Source of the DNA: an uncultured Thiotrichales bacterium
GTDB taxonomy: Bacteria > Pseudomonadota > Gammaproteobacteria > CAIRSR01
DNA: 64,000 bases
Reading direction: 5' to 3'
NCBI GenBank assembly: GCA_903881315.1
Contig: CAIRSR010000117.1
Span: forward strand, 1-64,000
Made by a program: the position numbers and the translations under genes. Below the pieces are notes generated by a model. The model ran no database searches and was not told the DNA's origin. It saw only the letters and a program-made list of their open reading frames with translations. This document shows, one piece after another, positions 27,725-45,232 of this stretch. Positions within the stretch are counted from its first letter, which is position 1. Every line of letters starts with the position of its first letter.

Positions 27725-30118
27725 CTAGACAGCGACCCGAGAATCCGCAGACACCGCGACGAGTTCAACCTCCTCAGCAGTGGGCCCCAAAGCGGCAGTC
27801 TCGACCGATGCCATTGGTACCAACACACAGCCCTCCGCCACTCGATCGTCCACCAACAGCGGCAAATTCACACTCTCCCCCCCTTGGCGCACAACGACCC
27901 GCGCAACACCAGAGAGCCCTATCCGCGCCACCGTCGCCGGATGAACCCGTGCAGCAACCGGAACACGCCCATCCGGAGTGGATTGCAATGCTGATGCGCG
28001 TCGCACCAACGCATCCTGCGCATAGGGAGGCACCTCAGAAAGCCGCTCCAGACAACTCGTTCCGGATCCAATCGTCTGCGGAACCGCCCAGGGCACAACA
28101 TTGCTCGGGGTAATCACGCCAATGGCCTCCCTCGCCTCCGCCAACACTTGATCGGAGGAAAAATAATCGAAGCCGCTAAGAGCCATCAGGTTACCCAACA
28201 CCCGAAGCACCTTCCAGGCGGGTCGAGCCTCCCCCACCGGCGCTGCTGCGCCCTGGAAACCCTGCCAATGTCCTTCGAGGTTCACAAACGTACCAGAGGT
28301 CTCCGCATACGGAGACACCGGCAAAAGCGCGTGCGCGTAGCTCTCTTGGGCAGGGGTAATCCACGAGGAAAGGCTTACCACAAAATCAGCGTTCTGCAAC
28401 CCCTTCAACGCCAGAGCAGGGTCAGCGCAATCACGTTCAAGCTCAGCGCCCAGAACCAGAAGACCTCGCACCCCTCCGGACACTTGGGTGCGCCAGTCTT
28501 GGCCCATCATCACCGGCTTACCGCCAGGCCCACGATGAGGAACACAACCCGCCAACCAGGCACCAACGGTTCCCGCCGCCTCTGGCAGATAACCCACAGT
28601 AGCTCCGGTCAGCTCCGCAACTACCCCCACCAACGATCGCAAGACACTAAAACGGGGATGGGATCGTGCGAGATTGCCCATCAATATAATTGCAGAGGCA
28701 GCCTGTACCAAGTACTCGGCAGTAACTCGCGCCGCATCACTGACCTCAACACCCTCCCACAGAACCGCAAGACCGGACGACACAGCACGCCCGCTTGCGG
28801 CCTGGGCTGCCTTAGCAACCGCCAACAGCTCCCGCTCCCATCGACTCGGAGGGACAACCATCGTCGCATTTGGAGAGTAATTGTAATCACGAGCAACCGC
28901 ATCTAAGAACATCGCGTGCGATCCCCGCATCACCGCCCTACGGAGACGATGATTAACCAACGGGTGCTCTTTGCGTAGATAGGAACCTACAACAAAAACA
29001 GCCCCCTTCTGCTCTAGATCTGGGATAGCACAACCAAGCCAAGGAAAGACCGGATCCTGCGCTTGATCGGAGAAATCGAGCTGGCGCAGGCGATGATCCA
29101 CGTTAGGACTACCAGCGGTACGCATCAATTTCTGAACAAGATAGCTCTCTTCTAACGTCGCCGTTGGCGCAACCAGAGCACCCAGCGCCGTGGCTCCGTG
29201 GGATTTTCGCACCTGATCGAGACCGTTCGCCACGAACTCTAGCGCCGTCGACCAATCCACTTCTCGCCACACACCATTCTCGCGGATACGCGGAGTCGTC
29301 AACCGATCGCTACTGTAAAGCCCTTGGTAACTAAAACGATCGCGATCGGAGATCCACATTTCATTGATTGACTCGCATTCCCGGGCAACAACCCGCATTA
29401 CCCTCCCCCTGCGTACATCCAACCGCAGGTGAGAGCCAAAAGAATCATGAGCACCAATCGCCGCGTGCGGCTGAAACTCCCAGGAACGTCCGGTATACCG
29501 CGCCGGTTTAGAAGTCAGCGCACCTACCGGACAGACATCAATAAGGTTACCAGAGAGTTCCGACGATAAGGGATGACCGGTATGGGAGGATATCGCGATC
29601 CGCTCACCACGACCGACAGTACTCAGTTCATTGACGCCGGCAATCTCCCGACTGAAGCGCAGACAGCGGGTACACATGATGCACCGCGTCATGTCCGTAG
29701 CAACCAGCGGCCCGAAATCAGGGTTCGTTAGCACCCGCTTCCCAAAACCATAGCGAGAAACCGTACCACCAAAACCGATAGACGCCTCTTGCAACGGACA
29801 CTCACCACCCTGATCACAGATGGGGCAATCGAGAGGATGATTAACGAGTAAAAATTCCATCACCCCGCGCTGGGCATTTAGCGCCTTGGGTGACTTCGTG
29901 CGGATCCTCATCCCCTCTGCCACGGGGGTGGCACAGGCGGGTACCGCCTTGGGCATTCTCTCTACATCAACCAAACACATCCGGCAACTAGCAGCGGTCG
30001 AGAGTTTCTTGTGATAACAGAACCGAGGGATGACAATCCCGATCCCCTCAGCTGCCTCAATAATGGAGGTTCCACGCTTGACTTGGACATCAATACCATC
30101 AATCTGGATGTTTAACAT
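27725..30118 (-). CDS. nuoG: NADH-quinone oxidoreductase subunit G
   Basis: NuoG is the largest peripheral-arm subunit and carries Fe-S clusters N1b, N4 and N5. The 797-residue protein shows a 2Fe-2S motif (CYHKKL...CRMC...C) within residues 34-62, the His/Cys ligands of N5 in HPLDCPICDQGGECPLQ near residue 95, and CIMCTRC...CPVGAL for N4 near residues 145-200. The extra N7 cysteines found in Escherichia coli are missing, as in many bacteria. The molybdopterin-oxidoreductase-like rear half is present. The ATG at 30118 is chosen over an upstream in-frame start because MLNIQIDGIDVQV begins the ferredoxin fold. Confidence 0.97.
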   Translation of the reverse strand: MLNIQIDGIDVQVKRGTSIIEAAEGIGIVIPRFCYHKKLSTAASCRMCLVDVERMPKAVPACATPVAEGMRIRTKSPKALNAQRGVMEFLLVNHPLDCPICDQGGECPLQEASIGFGGTVSRYGFGKRVLTNPDFGPLVATDMTRCIMCTRCLRFSREIAGVNELSTVGRGERIAISSHTGHPLSSELSGNLIDVCPVGALTSKPARYTGRSWEFQPHAAIGAHDSFGSHLRLDVRRGRVMRVVARECESINEMWISDRDRFSYQGLYSSDRLTTPRIRENGVWREVDWSTALEFVANGLDQVRKSHGATALGALVAPTATLEESYLVQKLMRTAGSPNVDHRLRQLDFSDQAQDPVFPWLGCAIPDLEQKGAVFVVGSYLRKEHPLVNHRLRRAVMRGSHAMFLDAVARDYNYSPNATMVVPPSRWERELLAVAKAAQAASGRAVSSGLAVLWEGVEVSDAARVTAEYLVQAASAIILMGNLARSHPRFSVLRSLVGVVAELTGATVGYLPEAAGTVGAWLAGCVPHRGPGGKPVMMGQDWRTQVSGGVRGLLVLGAELERDCADPALALKGLQNADFVVSLSSWITPAQESYAHALLPVSPYAETSGTFVNLEGHWQGFQGAAAPVGEARPAWKVLRVLGNLMALSGFDYFSSDQVLAEAREAIGVITPSNVVPWAVPQTIGSGTSCLERLSEVPPYAQDALVRRASALQSTPDGRVPVAARVHPATVARIGLSGVARVVVRQGGESVNLPLLVDDRVAEGCVLVPMASVETAALGPTAEEVELVAVSADSRVAV

Positions 30119-30147
30119 CGCAACCCCATCGCTGCCCAGCGCCAATG

Positions 30148-31434
30148 TTAGACCATACACTTCTTGTGTTCGATGTGATACTCGAACTCGGCACGGAAGT
30201 GCTTGAGAAAACTCGCCACCGGCATCGCCGCAGCATCACCCAAAGCGCAAATGGTACGACCCTCGATCCTGCTACCAACATTGGCCAGCAGTTCCAAATC
30301 ACCGGGACGACCTTCACCATGTTCAATGCGGTGCAGCAAGCGGGCTAGCCAACCCGTACCCTCACGACACGGAGTACACTGACCACAGGACTCCTCCGCA
30401 TAAAAATGGGACAGACGCGCCAGCAACTTCACCATACAGGCCGTCTCATCAATAACAATTACCGCACCGGAACCCAACATGGAGCCGACCTTCGTGAGCC
30501 CACCATAATCCATGGTAACCCGTCTCATGGTCTCAGCAGGAACCACCGGGACAGACGAGCCACCCGGGATCACTGCCTTAAGCCGATTCCCCTTCCAAAC
30601 ACCACCCGCCATAGCGAGCAATTCCAAGAAAGGGGTTCCCAGCGAGATCTCATAGTTTCCCGGGTTAGCCACATGACCCGATACCGAAAAGACCTTGGTG
30701 CCACCACAAATCGGCTCACCGCGCCAGTTAAACCACTGCCCACCATTGCGCACAATGCTTGGGATACACGCGAGTGACTCAGCGTTATTGATCGTGGTCG
30801 GCTTACCGTAAAGCCCATACTGCGCGGGAAACGGCGGCTTAAAACGCGGCTGTCCCTTCTTGCCCTCAATCGATTCTAGGAGCGCTGTCTCCTCACCACA
30901 GATATAGGCACCAGCACCCAGGTGAGTATAGATCTCGAAGTTTAAACCCGAGCCCAAAATGTTGCGACCGAGTAAACCAGCAGCCCGAGCGTCCGCAAGA
31001 GCAGCCTCAAAGCGCTCATAGGGCTCCCAGAACTCACCACGAATGTAGTTATAGCCAACCGTCGCGCCGATGGTATATCCGGCAATAATCATGCCCTCAA
31101 CCACCGAGTGCGGATTAAAGCGCAGAATATCCCGATCCTTACAGGTACCCGGCTCTCCCTCATCGGAGTTACACACAAGGTACTTCTGATCCTGCACGTT
31201 CTGCGGCATAAAGCTCCATTTGATGCCGGTCGGAAACCCCGCACCACCACGCCCACGGAGCTGGCTTTTCTTGAGTTCAGCGATAATCGTCGCCGGGGGT
31301 GTCTTTTCCCGCAATATCTTTTCTATCGCCTGGTACCCACCTACCTTGCGATAACTCTCCATCGTCCAAGGCGGATCTAGGTGCAGGGTGCTTAAACAGA
31401 TGTTGTCGGTGTCAGTACTGCAGTTATCGGACAT
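30148..31434 (-). CDS. nuoF: NADH-quinone oxidoreductase subunit F
   Basis: NuoF binds NADH and FMN and carries cluster N3, the entry point of electrons. In the 428-residue protein I see [13 protein letters not shown] (NADH/FMN site, near residue 65), [25 protein letters not shown], and the 4Fe-4S motif [12 protein letters not shown] near residue 350. I use the ATG at 31434, five bases after the nuoE stop; a TTG further upstream would overlap nuoE and lacks support. Confidence 0.97.
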   Translation of the reverse strand: MSDNCSTDTDNICLSTLHLDPPWTMESYRKVGGYQAIEKILREKTPPATIIAELKKSQLRGRGGAGFPTGIKWSFMPQNVQDQKYLVCNSDEGEPGTCKDRDILRFNPHSVVEGMIIAGYTIGATVGYNYIRGEFWEPYERFEAALADARAAGLLGRNILGSGLNFEIYTHLGAGAYICGEETALLESIEGKKGQPRFKPPFPAQYGLYGKPTTINNAESLACIPSIVRNGGQWFNWRGEPICGGTKVFSVSGHVANPGNYEISLGTPFLELLAMAGGVWKGNRLKAVIPGGSSVPVVPAETMRRVTMDYGGLTKVGSMLGSGAVIVIDETACMVKLLARLSHFYAEESCGQCTPCREGTGWLARLLHRIEHGEGRPGDLELLANVGSRIEGRTICALGDAAAMPVASFLKHFRAEFEYHIEHKKCMV

Positions 31435-31438
31435 GACG

Positions 31439-31966
31439 CTATTCCAGGCTATCGAGGATCCGGTCAATGCGCTCCGGGGTTAAGCGTTCATGATACGTCC
31501 GCCCAACCTGCATCGCAGGCGCACCAACACACGCACCGAGGCACTCCACCTCTTTAAGAGTGAACCGTCCATCGGCGGTAGTTTCGCCAGCTTCAATCCC
31601 GAGTCGATTGGTAAGATGCGCCATTACCTCATCGGAACCTCGCAACATACAAGAAATATTGGTACAAACGCAGACCTTGTGGCGACCAACAGGGGCTAGA
31701 TCGTACATGGAATAAAAAGTGGCCACCTCAGAGACCGTAGTCGCCGGCATGGAAAGATACTCAGCCACCGCATCTAAGTGGGCCGCAGACAACCACCCAC
31801 CATTGTCGTCCTGCGCGATACGCAACGCCGCCATCACCGCCGACTGCTTGTGTTCGGGCGGATACTTGGCCACCCAGAGATCAATCTCCGCACACACCGC
31901 CGGTGACAACACCACCTTCCCCGTTACCACCTCTGGACTAGCAACCTCTTCTGGCTTGGAAGTCAC
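31439..31966 (-). CDS. nuoE: NADH-quinone oxidoreductase subunit E
   Basis: NuoE carries the 2Fe-2S cluster N1a. The 175-residue thioredoxin-like protein has [26 protein letters not shown] and [11 protein letters not shown] with the four ligand cysteines (about residues 99-148). It begins with GTG, and the GTGA overlap with the nuoD stop points to translational coupling. Its C-terminus is 4 bases from nuoF. Confidence 0.97.
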   Translation of the reverse strand: MTSKPEEVASPEVVTGKVVLSPAVCAEIDLWVAKYPPEHKQSAVMAALRIAQDDNGGWLSAAHLDAVAEYLSMPATTVSEVATFYSMYDLAPVGRHKVCVCTNISCMLRGSDEVMAHLTNRLGIEAGETTADGRFTLKEVECLGACVGAPAMQVGRTYHERLTPERIDRILDSLE

Positions 31967-33216
31967 CGATCAACCTCCCCGAACACAATATCAATGGTGC
32001 CAACGACAGAGACCACGTCCGCCAACATGTGGCCGCGAACCATCTCGTCCATCGCTGCCAAGTGAGGGAAAGTGGCCGTTCTCACCCTAAATCTGTATGG
32101 TTTATTCGCGCCATCCGACATAAGGTACACACCAAGCTCCCCCTTCGGATGCTCCACCGCCGCATAAACCTCGCCCTCGGGCACCACGTAACCTTCCGAG
32201 AAAAGCTTGAAGTGGTGGATCAGGGATTCCATGTCTCGCTTCATCTCTTCGCGAGACGGAGGTGCCACCTTACGATCACTGACCATCACCGGGCCAGGAT
32301 TACGCCGCAACCACTCTATGCACTGACGAATGATGCGATTAGATTGCCGTAACTCCTCAATGCGCACCAAATACCGATCGTAGCAGTCGCCGGTCACCCC
32401 GACAGGGATATCAAAATCGAGCCTATCGTAGACCTCATAGGGCTGCTTCTTCCGTAGATCCCAGGCAACACCCGATCCGCGTAGCATCGGCCCCGAAAAC
32501 CCCAACTGCAACGCACGCTCGGGTGTAACCACCCCGATACCCACTGTGCGCTGTTTCCAGATACGGTTATCCGTCAGCAGTGTCTCGTACTCATCAACAT
32601 TCGCGGGGAACCGCTCGGTAAAATCCCAGAGGAAATCAAGTAACGACCCCTGTCGATTCGCATTCAGCCTATCGACATCCTTCTGATTGCTCCAGCGCGA
32701 ACTCCTATACTGGGGCATAGTCTCGGGCAAGTCACGATACACCCCACCAGGCCGGAAGTACTGGGTATGCATCCGCGCCCCAGACACCGCCTCATAACAA
32801 TCGAAAAGATCCTCACGTTCCCTGAAGGTATACAGGAACATGGTCATCGCGCCGAGGTCAAGACCGGACGTGCCAAGGAAAAACAGGTGATTCAACATCC
32901 GACTGACCTCGTCGAACATCACCCGAATGTACTGGGCGCGCAACGGCACCTCAATACCCAGCAACCGCTCAACGGCCATGACGTAGGGATGTTCATTCAG
33001 CATCATGGATATGTAATCCATGCGCGTCATAAAACCAATGTTCTGGTTGAACGCCCGACTCTCGGCCAACTTTTCTGTGCCGCGATGCAGCAGCCCGATA
33101 TGTGGATCGGCACGCTGCACAACCTCACCATCCAATTCTAAGATAAGGCGCAGTACACCATGCGCAGCGGGATGTTGAGGCCCCAAATTCAAAGTGTAGT
33201 TTCTAATCTCCGCCAT
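31963..33216 (-). CDS. nuoD: NADH-quinone oxidoreductase subunit D
   Basis: NuoD is the 49-kDa-type subunit lining the quinone cavity. The 417-residue protein starts [31 protein letters not shown], the universal NuoD N-terminus with the quinone-site histidine loop, and ends DIVFGEVDR. It is separate from nuoC here, unlike the fused nuoCD of Escherichia coli. It starts 6 bases after nuoC and overlaps nuoE by four bases. Confidence 0.98.
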   Translation of the reverse strand: MAEIRNYTLNLGPQHPAAHGVLRLILELDGEVVQRADPHIGLLHRGTEKLAESRAFNQNIGFMTRMDYISMMLNEHPYVMAVERLLGIEVPLRAQYIRVMFDEVSRMLNHLFFLGTSGLDLGAMTMFLYTFREREDLFDCYEAVSGARMHTQYFRPGGVYRDLPETMPQYRSSRWSNQKDVDRLNANRQGSLLDFLWDFTERFPANVDEYETLLTDNRIWKQRTVGIGVVTPERALQLGFSGPMLRGSGVAWDLRKKQPYEVYDRLDFDIPVGVTGDCYDRYLVRIEELRQSNRIIRQCIEWLRRNPGPVMVSDRKVAPPSREEMKRDMESLIHHFKLFSEGYVVPEGEVYAAVEHPKGELGVYLMSDGANKPYRFRVRTATFPHLAAMDEMVRGHMLADVVSVVGTIDIVFGEVDR

Positions 33217-33222
33217 GGCAGA

Positions 33223-33831
33223 TTACCGTTGGCCCCCCACACCTTCCCCTTCGTAACGATTGTCCCGACGAATAACTCGGGGTGGATGAGCACGCGGCTC
33301 AACTGTAACTGGCTGATAGACGACCCTTCCCCGTTCAGCGTCGTAGCGCATTTCCACAGTTCCGACAACCGGAAAGTCCTTACGGAACGGGTGACCTACA
33401 AAACCATAATCGGTCAATATGCGGCGAAGATCCGTGTGACCATCGAAAAGAATGCCGAACAGGTCAAACGTCTCACGCTCATACCAATTGGCAGACTCCC
33501 ATAGCCCCACCACAGAGTCCATGACGGGCGTTTCGTCATCCAAGAAAACCTTGACACGTACGCGCTCGTTATGGGCAATAGAGAGCATTTGGTACACAAC
33601 CGCAAATCGCCCCCCCTTCCGACCACCTCCCCCATAGGTTAGGTAGTCAACCCCACACAGATCCATGAGCACATCAAATCGGAGATCCGGCGCGTCCCGC
33701 AGTTCCCTGGCCACCCCCAAAAAACGCTCGCGTGACACGACCAGGATGTGCTGACCACAATCCTGAAGGAACTCTACACCGACGCCTTCGAAGTGATTTC
33801 TCAGACGCTCCGCCAAGCCCAGTCTATTCAT
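33223..33831 (-). CDS. nuoC: NADH-quinone oxidoreductase subunit C
   Basis: NuoC is the 30-kDa-type subunit of the peripheral arm. The 202-residue protein contains [14 protein letters not shown] near residue 60 and the signature [43 protein letters not shown] near residues 110-152. It lies 62 bases after nuoB and 6 before nuoD. The last 20 residues are rich in Arg and Gly and look poorly conserved. Confidence 0.97.
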   Translation of the reverse strand: MNRLGLAERLRNHFEGVGVEFLQDCGQHILVVSRERFLGVARELRDAPDLRFDVLMDLCGVDYLTYGGGGRKGGRFAVVYQMLSIAHNERVRVKVFLDDETPVMDSVVGLWESANWYERETFDLFGILFDGHTDLRRILTDYGFVGHPFRKDFPVVGTVEMRYDAERGRVVYQPVTVEPRAHPPRVIRRDNRYEGEGVGGQR

Positions 33832-33893
33832 GGCCGGAATCGCTTCCCGTTCTCAAGCTGTGAAAGGAAAACACCACTGACAACCACCCGAAC

Positions 33894-34370
33894 CTACCGG
33901 GCAATGGTACTGGTGCGCTTGATCTTCTTCTGCAACTGCAACATCCCGTAGATAAAGGCCTCGGCGGTGGGCGGACACCCGGGGATATAGACATCCACCG
34001 GCACTATCCGATCGCAGCCCCTCACTACGGAGTAGGAGTAATGATAATAGCCGCCACCGTTCGCACATGATCCCATGGAAACCACCCAGCGCGGCTCCGC
34101 CATCTGGTCATAGACCTTCCGTAAGGCAGGTGCCATCTTATTGGTCAAGGTTCCCGCGACTATCATGACATCCGATTGACGAGGGCTCGGACGAAACACA
34201 ATCCCGAATCGATCTAGATCGTAGCGCGAAGCACCCGCGTGCATCATCTCTATTGCACAACACGCCAACCCGAACGTAACCGGCCACATCGAACTTGTGC
34301 GGGCCCAGTTAATAACTGCATCAGCCGATGTAGTTACAAAACCCTTTTCAAGAATCCCCTCTATTCCCAT
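33894..34370 (-). CDS. nuoB: NADH-quinone oxidoreductase subunit B
   Basis: NuoB holds cluster N2, which passes electrons to quinone. The 158-residue protein has the N2 ligands in LACCAIEMM (two adjacent Cys near residue 36), MGSCANGGG near residue 99 and [13 protein letters not shown] near residue 130. The ATG at 34370 overlaps the end of nuoA by ten bases and gives the conventional [17 protein letters not shown] start; a GTG seven codons upstream is possible. Confidence 0.97.
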   Translation of the reverse strand: MGIEGILEKGFVTTSADAVINWARTSSMWPVTFGLACCAIEMMHAGASRYDLDRFGIVFRPSPRQSDVMIVAGTLTNKMAPALRKVYDQMAEPRWVVSMGSCANGGGYYHYSYSVVRGCDRIVPVDVYIPGCPPTAEAFIYGMLQLQKKIKRTSTIAR

Positions 34371-34717
34371 TCCAGCGATCCCTTCTTCCACTCGTAAATA
34401 AACCCAATCACCAGGATCCCAAGAAAGATCAGCATCGCCGCAAAGCCGAAAACGCCAACCTGCTTTAGCGCCACGCCCCAGGGAAACAAGAAGGCAATCT
34501 CTAGATCGAAGACAATGAAAAGGATAGCAACGAGATAATAACGTACATCAAACTTCAGACGCGCGTCCTCGAATGCCTCAAACCCGCACTCGTAAGGAGC
34601 CGTCTTCTCGCTATTGGGACGACGGGTTCCGAGGACAAACCCCGTAAGGAGCGACATCACCCCCGTACCCAGACCTACCATCAAGAACAGCAAAATGGGA
34701 AGGTAGTTTTGCAACAT
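34361..34717 (-). CDS. nuoA: NADH-quinone oxidoreductase subunit A
   Basis: NuoA is a three-helix membrane subunit near the quinone site. The 118-residue protein has the conserved loop [43 protein letters not shown], including its conserved cysteine. It is the first gene of the nuo operon, preceded by a 162-base gap with a strong promoter-like pair. Confidence 0.98.
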   Translation of the reverse strand: MLQNYLPILLFLMVGLGTGVMSLLTGFVLGTRRPNSEKTAPYECGFEAFEDARLKFDVRYYLVAILFIVFDLEIAFLFPWGVALKQVGVFGFAAMLIFLGILVIGFIYEWKKGSLEWE

Positions 34718-34818
34718 CGCGTACTTCCCTCTGGATTCGTTTCGATCCGCGCCTCACACGGGGGCGCCACACACGTCACCCAACCGACCCAAGCCACTAC
34801 CCAACGAAATCATAACTG

Positions 34819-34848
34819 AGTCTAAGCCAATCCCGCAATCCCTGTCAA
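34819..34848 (-). promoter_or_regulatory. Probable nuo operon promoter
   Basis: On the minus strand, a perfect TTGACA (34848-34843) is followed after 18 bases by TAGACT (34824-34819), with another AT-rich TATGAT slightly downstream. A transcript starting near 34812 would have a leader of about 95 bases before nuoA. The element lies just after the stop of the upstream repeat lipoprotein gene, so nuo need not depend on readthrough. Confidence 0.6.
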
Positions 34849-34879
34849 GCACCCATAAAGACTACTTATAGTCAGCCAG

Positions 34880-39457
<4,578 letters not shown>

Positions 39458-39513
39458 AGTAACCCCAGAAACACACGCCAAACTATCTTCGTTTATCCGA
39501 CGTGGACGCCTTT

Positions 39514-39541
39514 ATGATATTGCGCCTACAGCACACTCCAA
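39514..39541 (-). promoter_or_regulatory. Possible promoter of the repeat lipoprotein gene
   Basis: Minus-strand TTGGAG (39541-39536), 16-base spacer, TATCAT (39519-39514), about 57 bases before the ATG. The -10 matches consensus at five of six bases; the -35 at three. Confidence 0.4.
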
Positions 39542-39593
39542 CCATCGCACTTGCAACGGCACCGCATGAGTACCCATCGTTTATCGCAGCGCA

Positions 39594-41653
<2,060 letters not shown>

Positions 41654-43486
41654 TTACTCCACCGTTACCGATTTGGCCAGGTTTCTTGGCTGATCTACGT
41701 TAGTACCTCGGTGCACCGCCGTGTGGTAGGCCAATAACTGTAACGGCACGGTATAGACAATCGGTGCCGTAACCTCACCAACGCTCGGAATACTGATGAC
41801 GTGCATATCCGCAGCACTTTGCAGATTGGCCTTGTCATCGGCGAACAGATAAAACTGTCCGCCGCGGGCGCGCACCTCTTGGAGATTAGATTTCAGTTTC
41901 TCCAGAAGCTCATTATTAGACACTAGCGCCATCACCGGCATATTCGCATCCACCAGGGCAAGCGGGCCGTGTTTTAGTTCTCCCGCCGGATACGCCTCAG
42001 CGTGGATATAAGAGATCTCTTTGAGCTTAAGCGCCCCTTCCAGCGCGACCGGATACTGGGTGCCACGCCCCAGATACAACGCATGGTGCTTATCCACAAG
42101 TTGCGCTGCCAATGCGCGGATGGTATCGTCCAGCCGCAGCACCTTCTCGATGAGGACGGGCAATGCGAGCAGCTCCGCCACCAATTCGGCCTCTCGGGCC
42201 TCGCTAAGACCATTGCGCCGCGCTATTGCGATAACCAATAATAACAACGCAACGAGTTGGCAGGTAAACGCCTTGGTAGACGCCACACCAATCTCAGGGC
42301 CCGCACGGGTCATTAAGGCCAACTCGGCCTCGCGGACGATTGAACTCTCGGGGACATTACAAATCGCAAGCGAGTGGGCATAACCAAGACGCTTGGTCTC
42401 TTGTAGGGCAGCCAAGGTATCCGCCGTCTCACCGCTTTGCGAGATACACACCACCAGCGTCCCCGGGGATACCGCCGGACGGCGATAGCGAAACTCACTT
42501 GCCACCTCTACGCTACAAGGTGTTTTGGCAATTGCCTCGAACCAATAACGAGCCACCAGACCCGCATGGTAGCTCGTGCCACACGCAATAATCTGGATCG
42601 CCTTCGTGTCGTTAAGTACCGTACGCGCCGCAGGCCCAAAGGCCTCCTCTAAGATGCGATGGCCACAGATCCGGCCTTCTAGCGTATCCGCAATCGCCAC
42701 GGACTGCTCGTGGATCTCCTTCTGCATATAATGACGGAAGTCACCAAGGTCAATCGCCCCGGCACGCAATTCGCTCTTCTTGATTAGGCGCTCCACCCTT
42801 TGGCCCGCAAAATCGTAGAGGGTTATTCCTTGCGCAGAAATATCCGCAACGTCTCCGTCCTCGAGAAAGATGAAGTGCTGGGTCACCGCAAGCAGCGCGG
42901 TTACATCAGAGGCAATAAATTGCTCGTTGCTACCAACACCAATGACCAATGGACTACCCAAGCGAGCCGCCACCAAGCGCCCAGGATCGGTCGTAGACAC
43001 GACACCGAGCGCATAAGCACCCGCCAATTCGCTAATCGCCACACGTACCGCCGCTTGGAGATCCGGCTGATGAAGACGATGGTAATGGACAAGATGGGCC
43101 ACAACCTCGGTGTCGGTCTCGGAGGTAAACTCGTAACCAAGGTTTTCGAGGCGCTCCCGCAAGACCTCGTGGTTTTCGATGATGCCATTGTGTACCACCG
43201 CCACGGTATCGCGCGAGGTGTGGGGGTGGGCATTACAATCAGCGGGACGGCCATGGGTAGCCCAACGGGTGTGAGCAATACCAAGCCCCCCGCGCAAGGG
43301 GCTGCATTCAAGAAACCGCTCTAAGTCGATTACCTTACCGGTTACGCGAGCCCGCTCCAATTGACCACTCTCATCTTGGATAGCCACACCCGCTGAATCG
43401 TAACCTCGGTATTCCAGTCGCTTCAAACCCTCAAGGAGAATCGCCACAACATCACGTCCGGCAACAGCGCCAACAATTCCACACAT
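41654..43486 (-). CDS. glmS: Glutamine-fructose-6-phosphate aminotransferase
   Basis: GlmS makes glucosamine-6-phosphate, the first step to UDP-GlcNAc for peptidoglycan and LPS. The 610-residue protein starts MCGIVGAVAGRDVV, with Cys2 as glutaminase nucleophile. The N-terminal half is the glutaminase domain; two SIS isomerase domains follow (IIACGTSYHAGLVARYW near residue 300; LGRGTQYPVALEGALKLKEISYIHAEAY near 475), ending NLAKSVTVE. It follows glmU by 60 bases, the usual order, with a GAGGAGG site. Confidence 0.98.
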   Translation of the reverse strand: MCGIVGAVAGRDVVAILLEGLKRLEYRGYDSAGVAIQDESGQLERARVTGKVIDLERFLECSPLRGGLGIAHTRWATHGRPADCNAHPHTSRDTVAVVHNGIIENHEVLRERLENLGYEFTSETDTEVVAHLVHYHRLHQPDLQAAVRVAISELAGAYALGVVSTTDPGRLVAARLGSPLVIGVGSNEQFIASDVTALLAVTQHFIFLEDGDVADISAQGITLYDFAGQRVERLIKKSELRAGAIDLGDFRHYMQKEIHEQSVAIADTLEGRICGHRILEEAFGPAARTVLNDTKAIQIIACGTSYHAGLVARYWFEAIAKTPCSVEVASEFRYRRPAVSPGTLVVCISQSGETADTLAALQETKRLGYAHSLAICNVPESSIVREAELALMTRAGPEIGVASTKAFTCQLVALLLLVIAIARRNGLSEAREAELVAELLALPVLIEKVLRLDDTIRALAAQLVDKHHALYLGRGTQYPVALEGALKLKEISYIHAEAYPAGELKHGPLALVDANMPVMALVSNNELLEKLKSNLQEVRARGGQFYLFADDKANLQSAADMHVISIPSVGEVTAPIVYTVPLQLLAYHTAVHRGTNVDQPRNLAKSVTVE

Positions 43487-43519
43487 TACGAAAATCCCTC
43501 CTCAGTAAACTTGCAGACT

Positions 43520-43536
43520 CTCTCGTCTCCCGAGAG
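43520..43536 (-). repeat. Hairpin in the glmU-glmS gap
   Basis: CTCTCG, loop GGAGA, CGAGAG form a 6-base-pair stem 34 bases before glmS, clear of its ribosome site. In Escherichia coli the glmUS message is cut here by RNase E and glmS is controlled by the small RNA GlmZ; whether that applies here cannot be told from this sequence. Confidence 0.45.
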
Positions 43537-43546
43537 GAATGATGTA

Positions 43547-44974
43547 CTAAGCGGTCGAGGCTTTCTTGGTGGGCCGTTTCCAGCCAGGACGGGTCTCTTG
43601 ACGAGCACGACTTAAGGTCAATTCTCCCGACGGTGCATTGCAGACGATAACAGAACCCGCACCGATAATCGCATCCGCACCAATCTCAACCGGAGCGACC
43701 AAAGCGGTATTCGACCCAACAAAAACTCGATCGCCGATTACGGTACGGTGCTTGTTGGCTCCATCATAATTACAGGTAATCGTTCCCGCACCAACATTGA
43801 CCCCCCGCCCCACATCAGCGTCACCAATATAACTCAGATGGTTAATCTTACTGCCTTCCTGTACCTGTGACTGCTTAATCTCAACAAAATTCCCGACATG
43901 GACACGCGAATCGAGGGTAGTACCAGGGCGTAACCGCGCAAAAGGGCCAATGACACATCCCTGCCCGACGGTAGCCCCCTCAAGAACGGAATGAGCCCGC
44001 ACCTCGGTATCATCCGCAATGGTCACATCCTTCAGAAAACAATGAGGCCCAATCCGTACCCGATCACCCAACTGCACCTGCCCCTCGAAGATAACACCGA
44101 TATCGATCTCCACATCGCGGCCTACCGTGAGTTCTCCGCGCAGATCGAAACGAGCCGGGTCACGCAGGGTCACGCCTTGCAGCATAAGCTCCCGCGCCCG
44201 ACACAACTGATAGGCCCGCTCCAGCTCGGCAAGCTGGACACGCTGGTTCACGCCGAGAACCTCGATCAGCACCGAAGGCGCTGTGGTACGCACCGGCACA
44301 CCATCGGCAACCGCAAGGCTAACAATGTCGGTCAGATAATACTCACCCTGGGCGTTACGGGTATCGAGTCGAGCTATCCAATTGGCCAAATAGCCACCAT
44401 CCACCGCCAAAACACCCGTATTCACTTCACGCACCTGGCGCTCTCGTGGCGTTGCATCCTTCTCTTCAACGATACCGATTACCTGACCCGCCTCATCGCG
44501 GAGGATGCGACCATATCCCGTCGGATCCAGCAAATCCACGGTGAGTAAGGCAAGCGCACCCTTGGGTGCATCAGGAGAGGGCACAACCGCGTCCAGCAGA
44601 GTGCGCAGGGTTTCTGGTCGAATGAGAGGAACGTCACCATACAGGATCAGCGCAGTATCCCCATGCTGAAGATGGGGCAGCGCTTGCAGAACCGCATGAC
44701 CGGTGCCAAGCTGAGAGGCTTGTTCAACCCAGGTCACGGGCAGATGCGCAAGACTAGCACGCACCCGCTCACCTCCGTGACCATAAACAACACAGACACG
44801 CCGCGCCTCTAGTTGGATCGCCGTATCAATAACGTGCGCCAACAGCGGCTTACCCCCAACGACGTGCAAAACCTTAGGCAGATCGGAACGCATTCGCGTC
44901 CCTTGCCCGGCCGCAAGGATGATGACTGTCGGCGCACAAGAACGACGGACACCACTACCAACAGTGAATTCCAC
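43547..44974 (-). CDS. glmU: Bifunctional UDP-GlcNAc pyrophosphorylase / GlcN-1-P acetyltransferase
   Basis: GlmU carries out the last two steps of UDP-GlcNAc synthesis. The 475-residue protein has the pyrophosphorylase signature VIILAAGQGTRMRSDLPKVLH near residue 18 and, from about residue 265, a left-handed beta-helix acetyltransferase domain with hexapeptide repeats and GAGTITCNYDGANKHRT near residue 390. The start is a GTG at 44974, seven bases after GGAGG; it gives a slightly extended N-terminus. The 258-base gap to the FKBP gene holds no gene that I see, only a weak GCCCA-7-TGGGC hairpin at 45178-45200. Confidence 0.97.
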   Translation of the reverse strand: MEFTVGSGVRRSCAPTVIILAAGQGTRMRSDLPKVLHVVGGKPLLAHVIDTAIQLEARRVCVVYGHGGERVRASLAHLPVTWVEQASQLGTGHAVLQALPHLQHGDTALILYGDVPLIRPETLRTLLDAVVPSPDAPKGALALLTVDLLDPTGYGRILRDEAGQVIGIVEEKDATPRERQVREVNTGVLAVDGGYLANWIARLDTRNAQGEYYLTDIVSLAVADGVPVRTTAPSVLIEVLGVNQRVQLAELERAYQLCRARELMLQGVTLRDPARFDLRGELTVGRDVEIDIGVIFEGQVQLGDRVRIGPHCFLKDVTIADDTEVRAHSVLEGATVGQGCVIGPFARLRPGTTLDSRVHVGNFVEIKQSQVQEGSKINHLSYIGDADVGRGVNVGAGTITCNYDGANKHRTVIGDRVFVGSNTALVAPVEIGADAIIGAGSVIVCNAPSGELTLSRARQETRPGWKRPTKKASTA

Positions 44975-45232
44975 GACCTATCCTCCCGCTGACACCCCCG
45001 AACCAAGCCACAGAACCTGGCACCCCAGCCTCTCTTCGGATCCGGAGAGACACAACGCCGCAGCGGCCTCCCGCCAATACTTCTGACTCGACCGCCAAAC
45101 GGCGACGATCAACCAACGCACCGCGCTAATGGGCAACCAAACAAATGCACAACGCGCGCCCGCTTAGCCCAACCGCAGCAAGCCCATCTTGAGTGGGCGA
45201 AGGATAGTGCCAAGTACTGTGAAGACAACAGT

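Noticed and set aside
28148-28906. 252-codon plus-strand frame opposite nuoG
   Set aside because: It is a shadow of a well-conserved Fe-S subunit gene and has biased composition with no domain.
43487-43546. glmS ribozyme upstream of glmS
   Set aside because: The 60-base gap is too short and lacks the ribozyme core; only a small hairpin is present.
45026-45055. GAGAG-type inverted repeat around CGGATCCG between glmU and the FKBP gene as terminator
   Set aside because: Stem is short and interrupted and no T-run follows on either strand.
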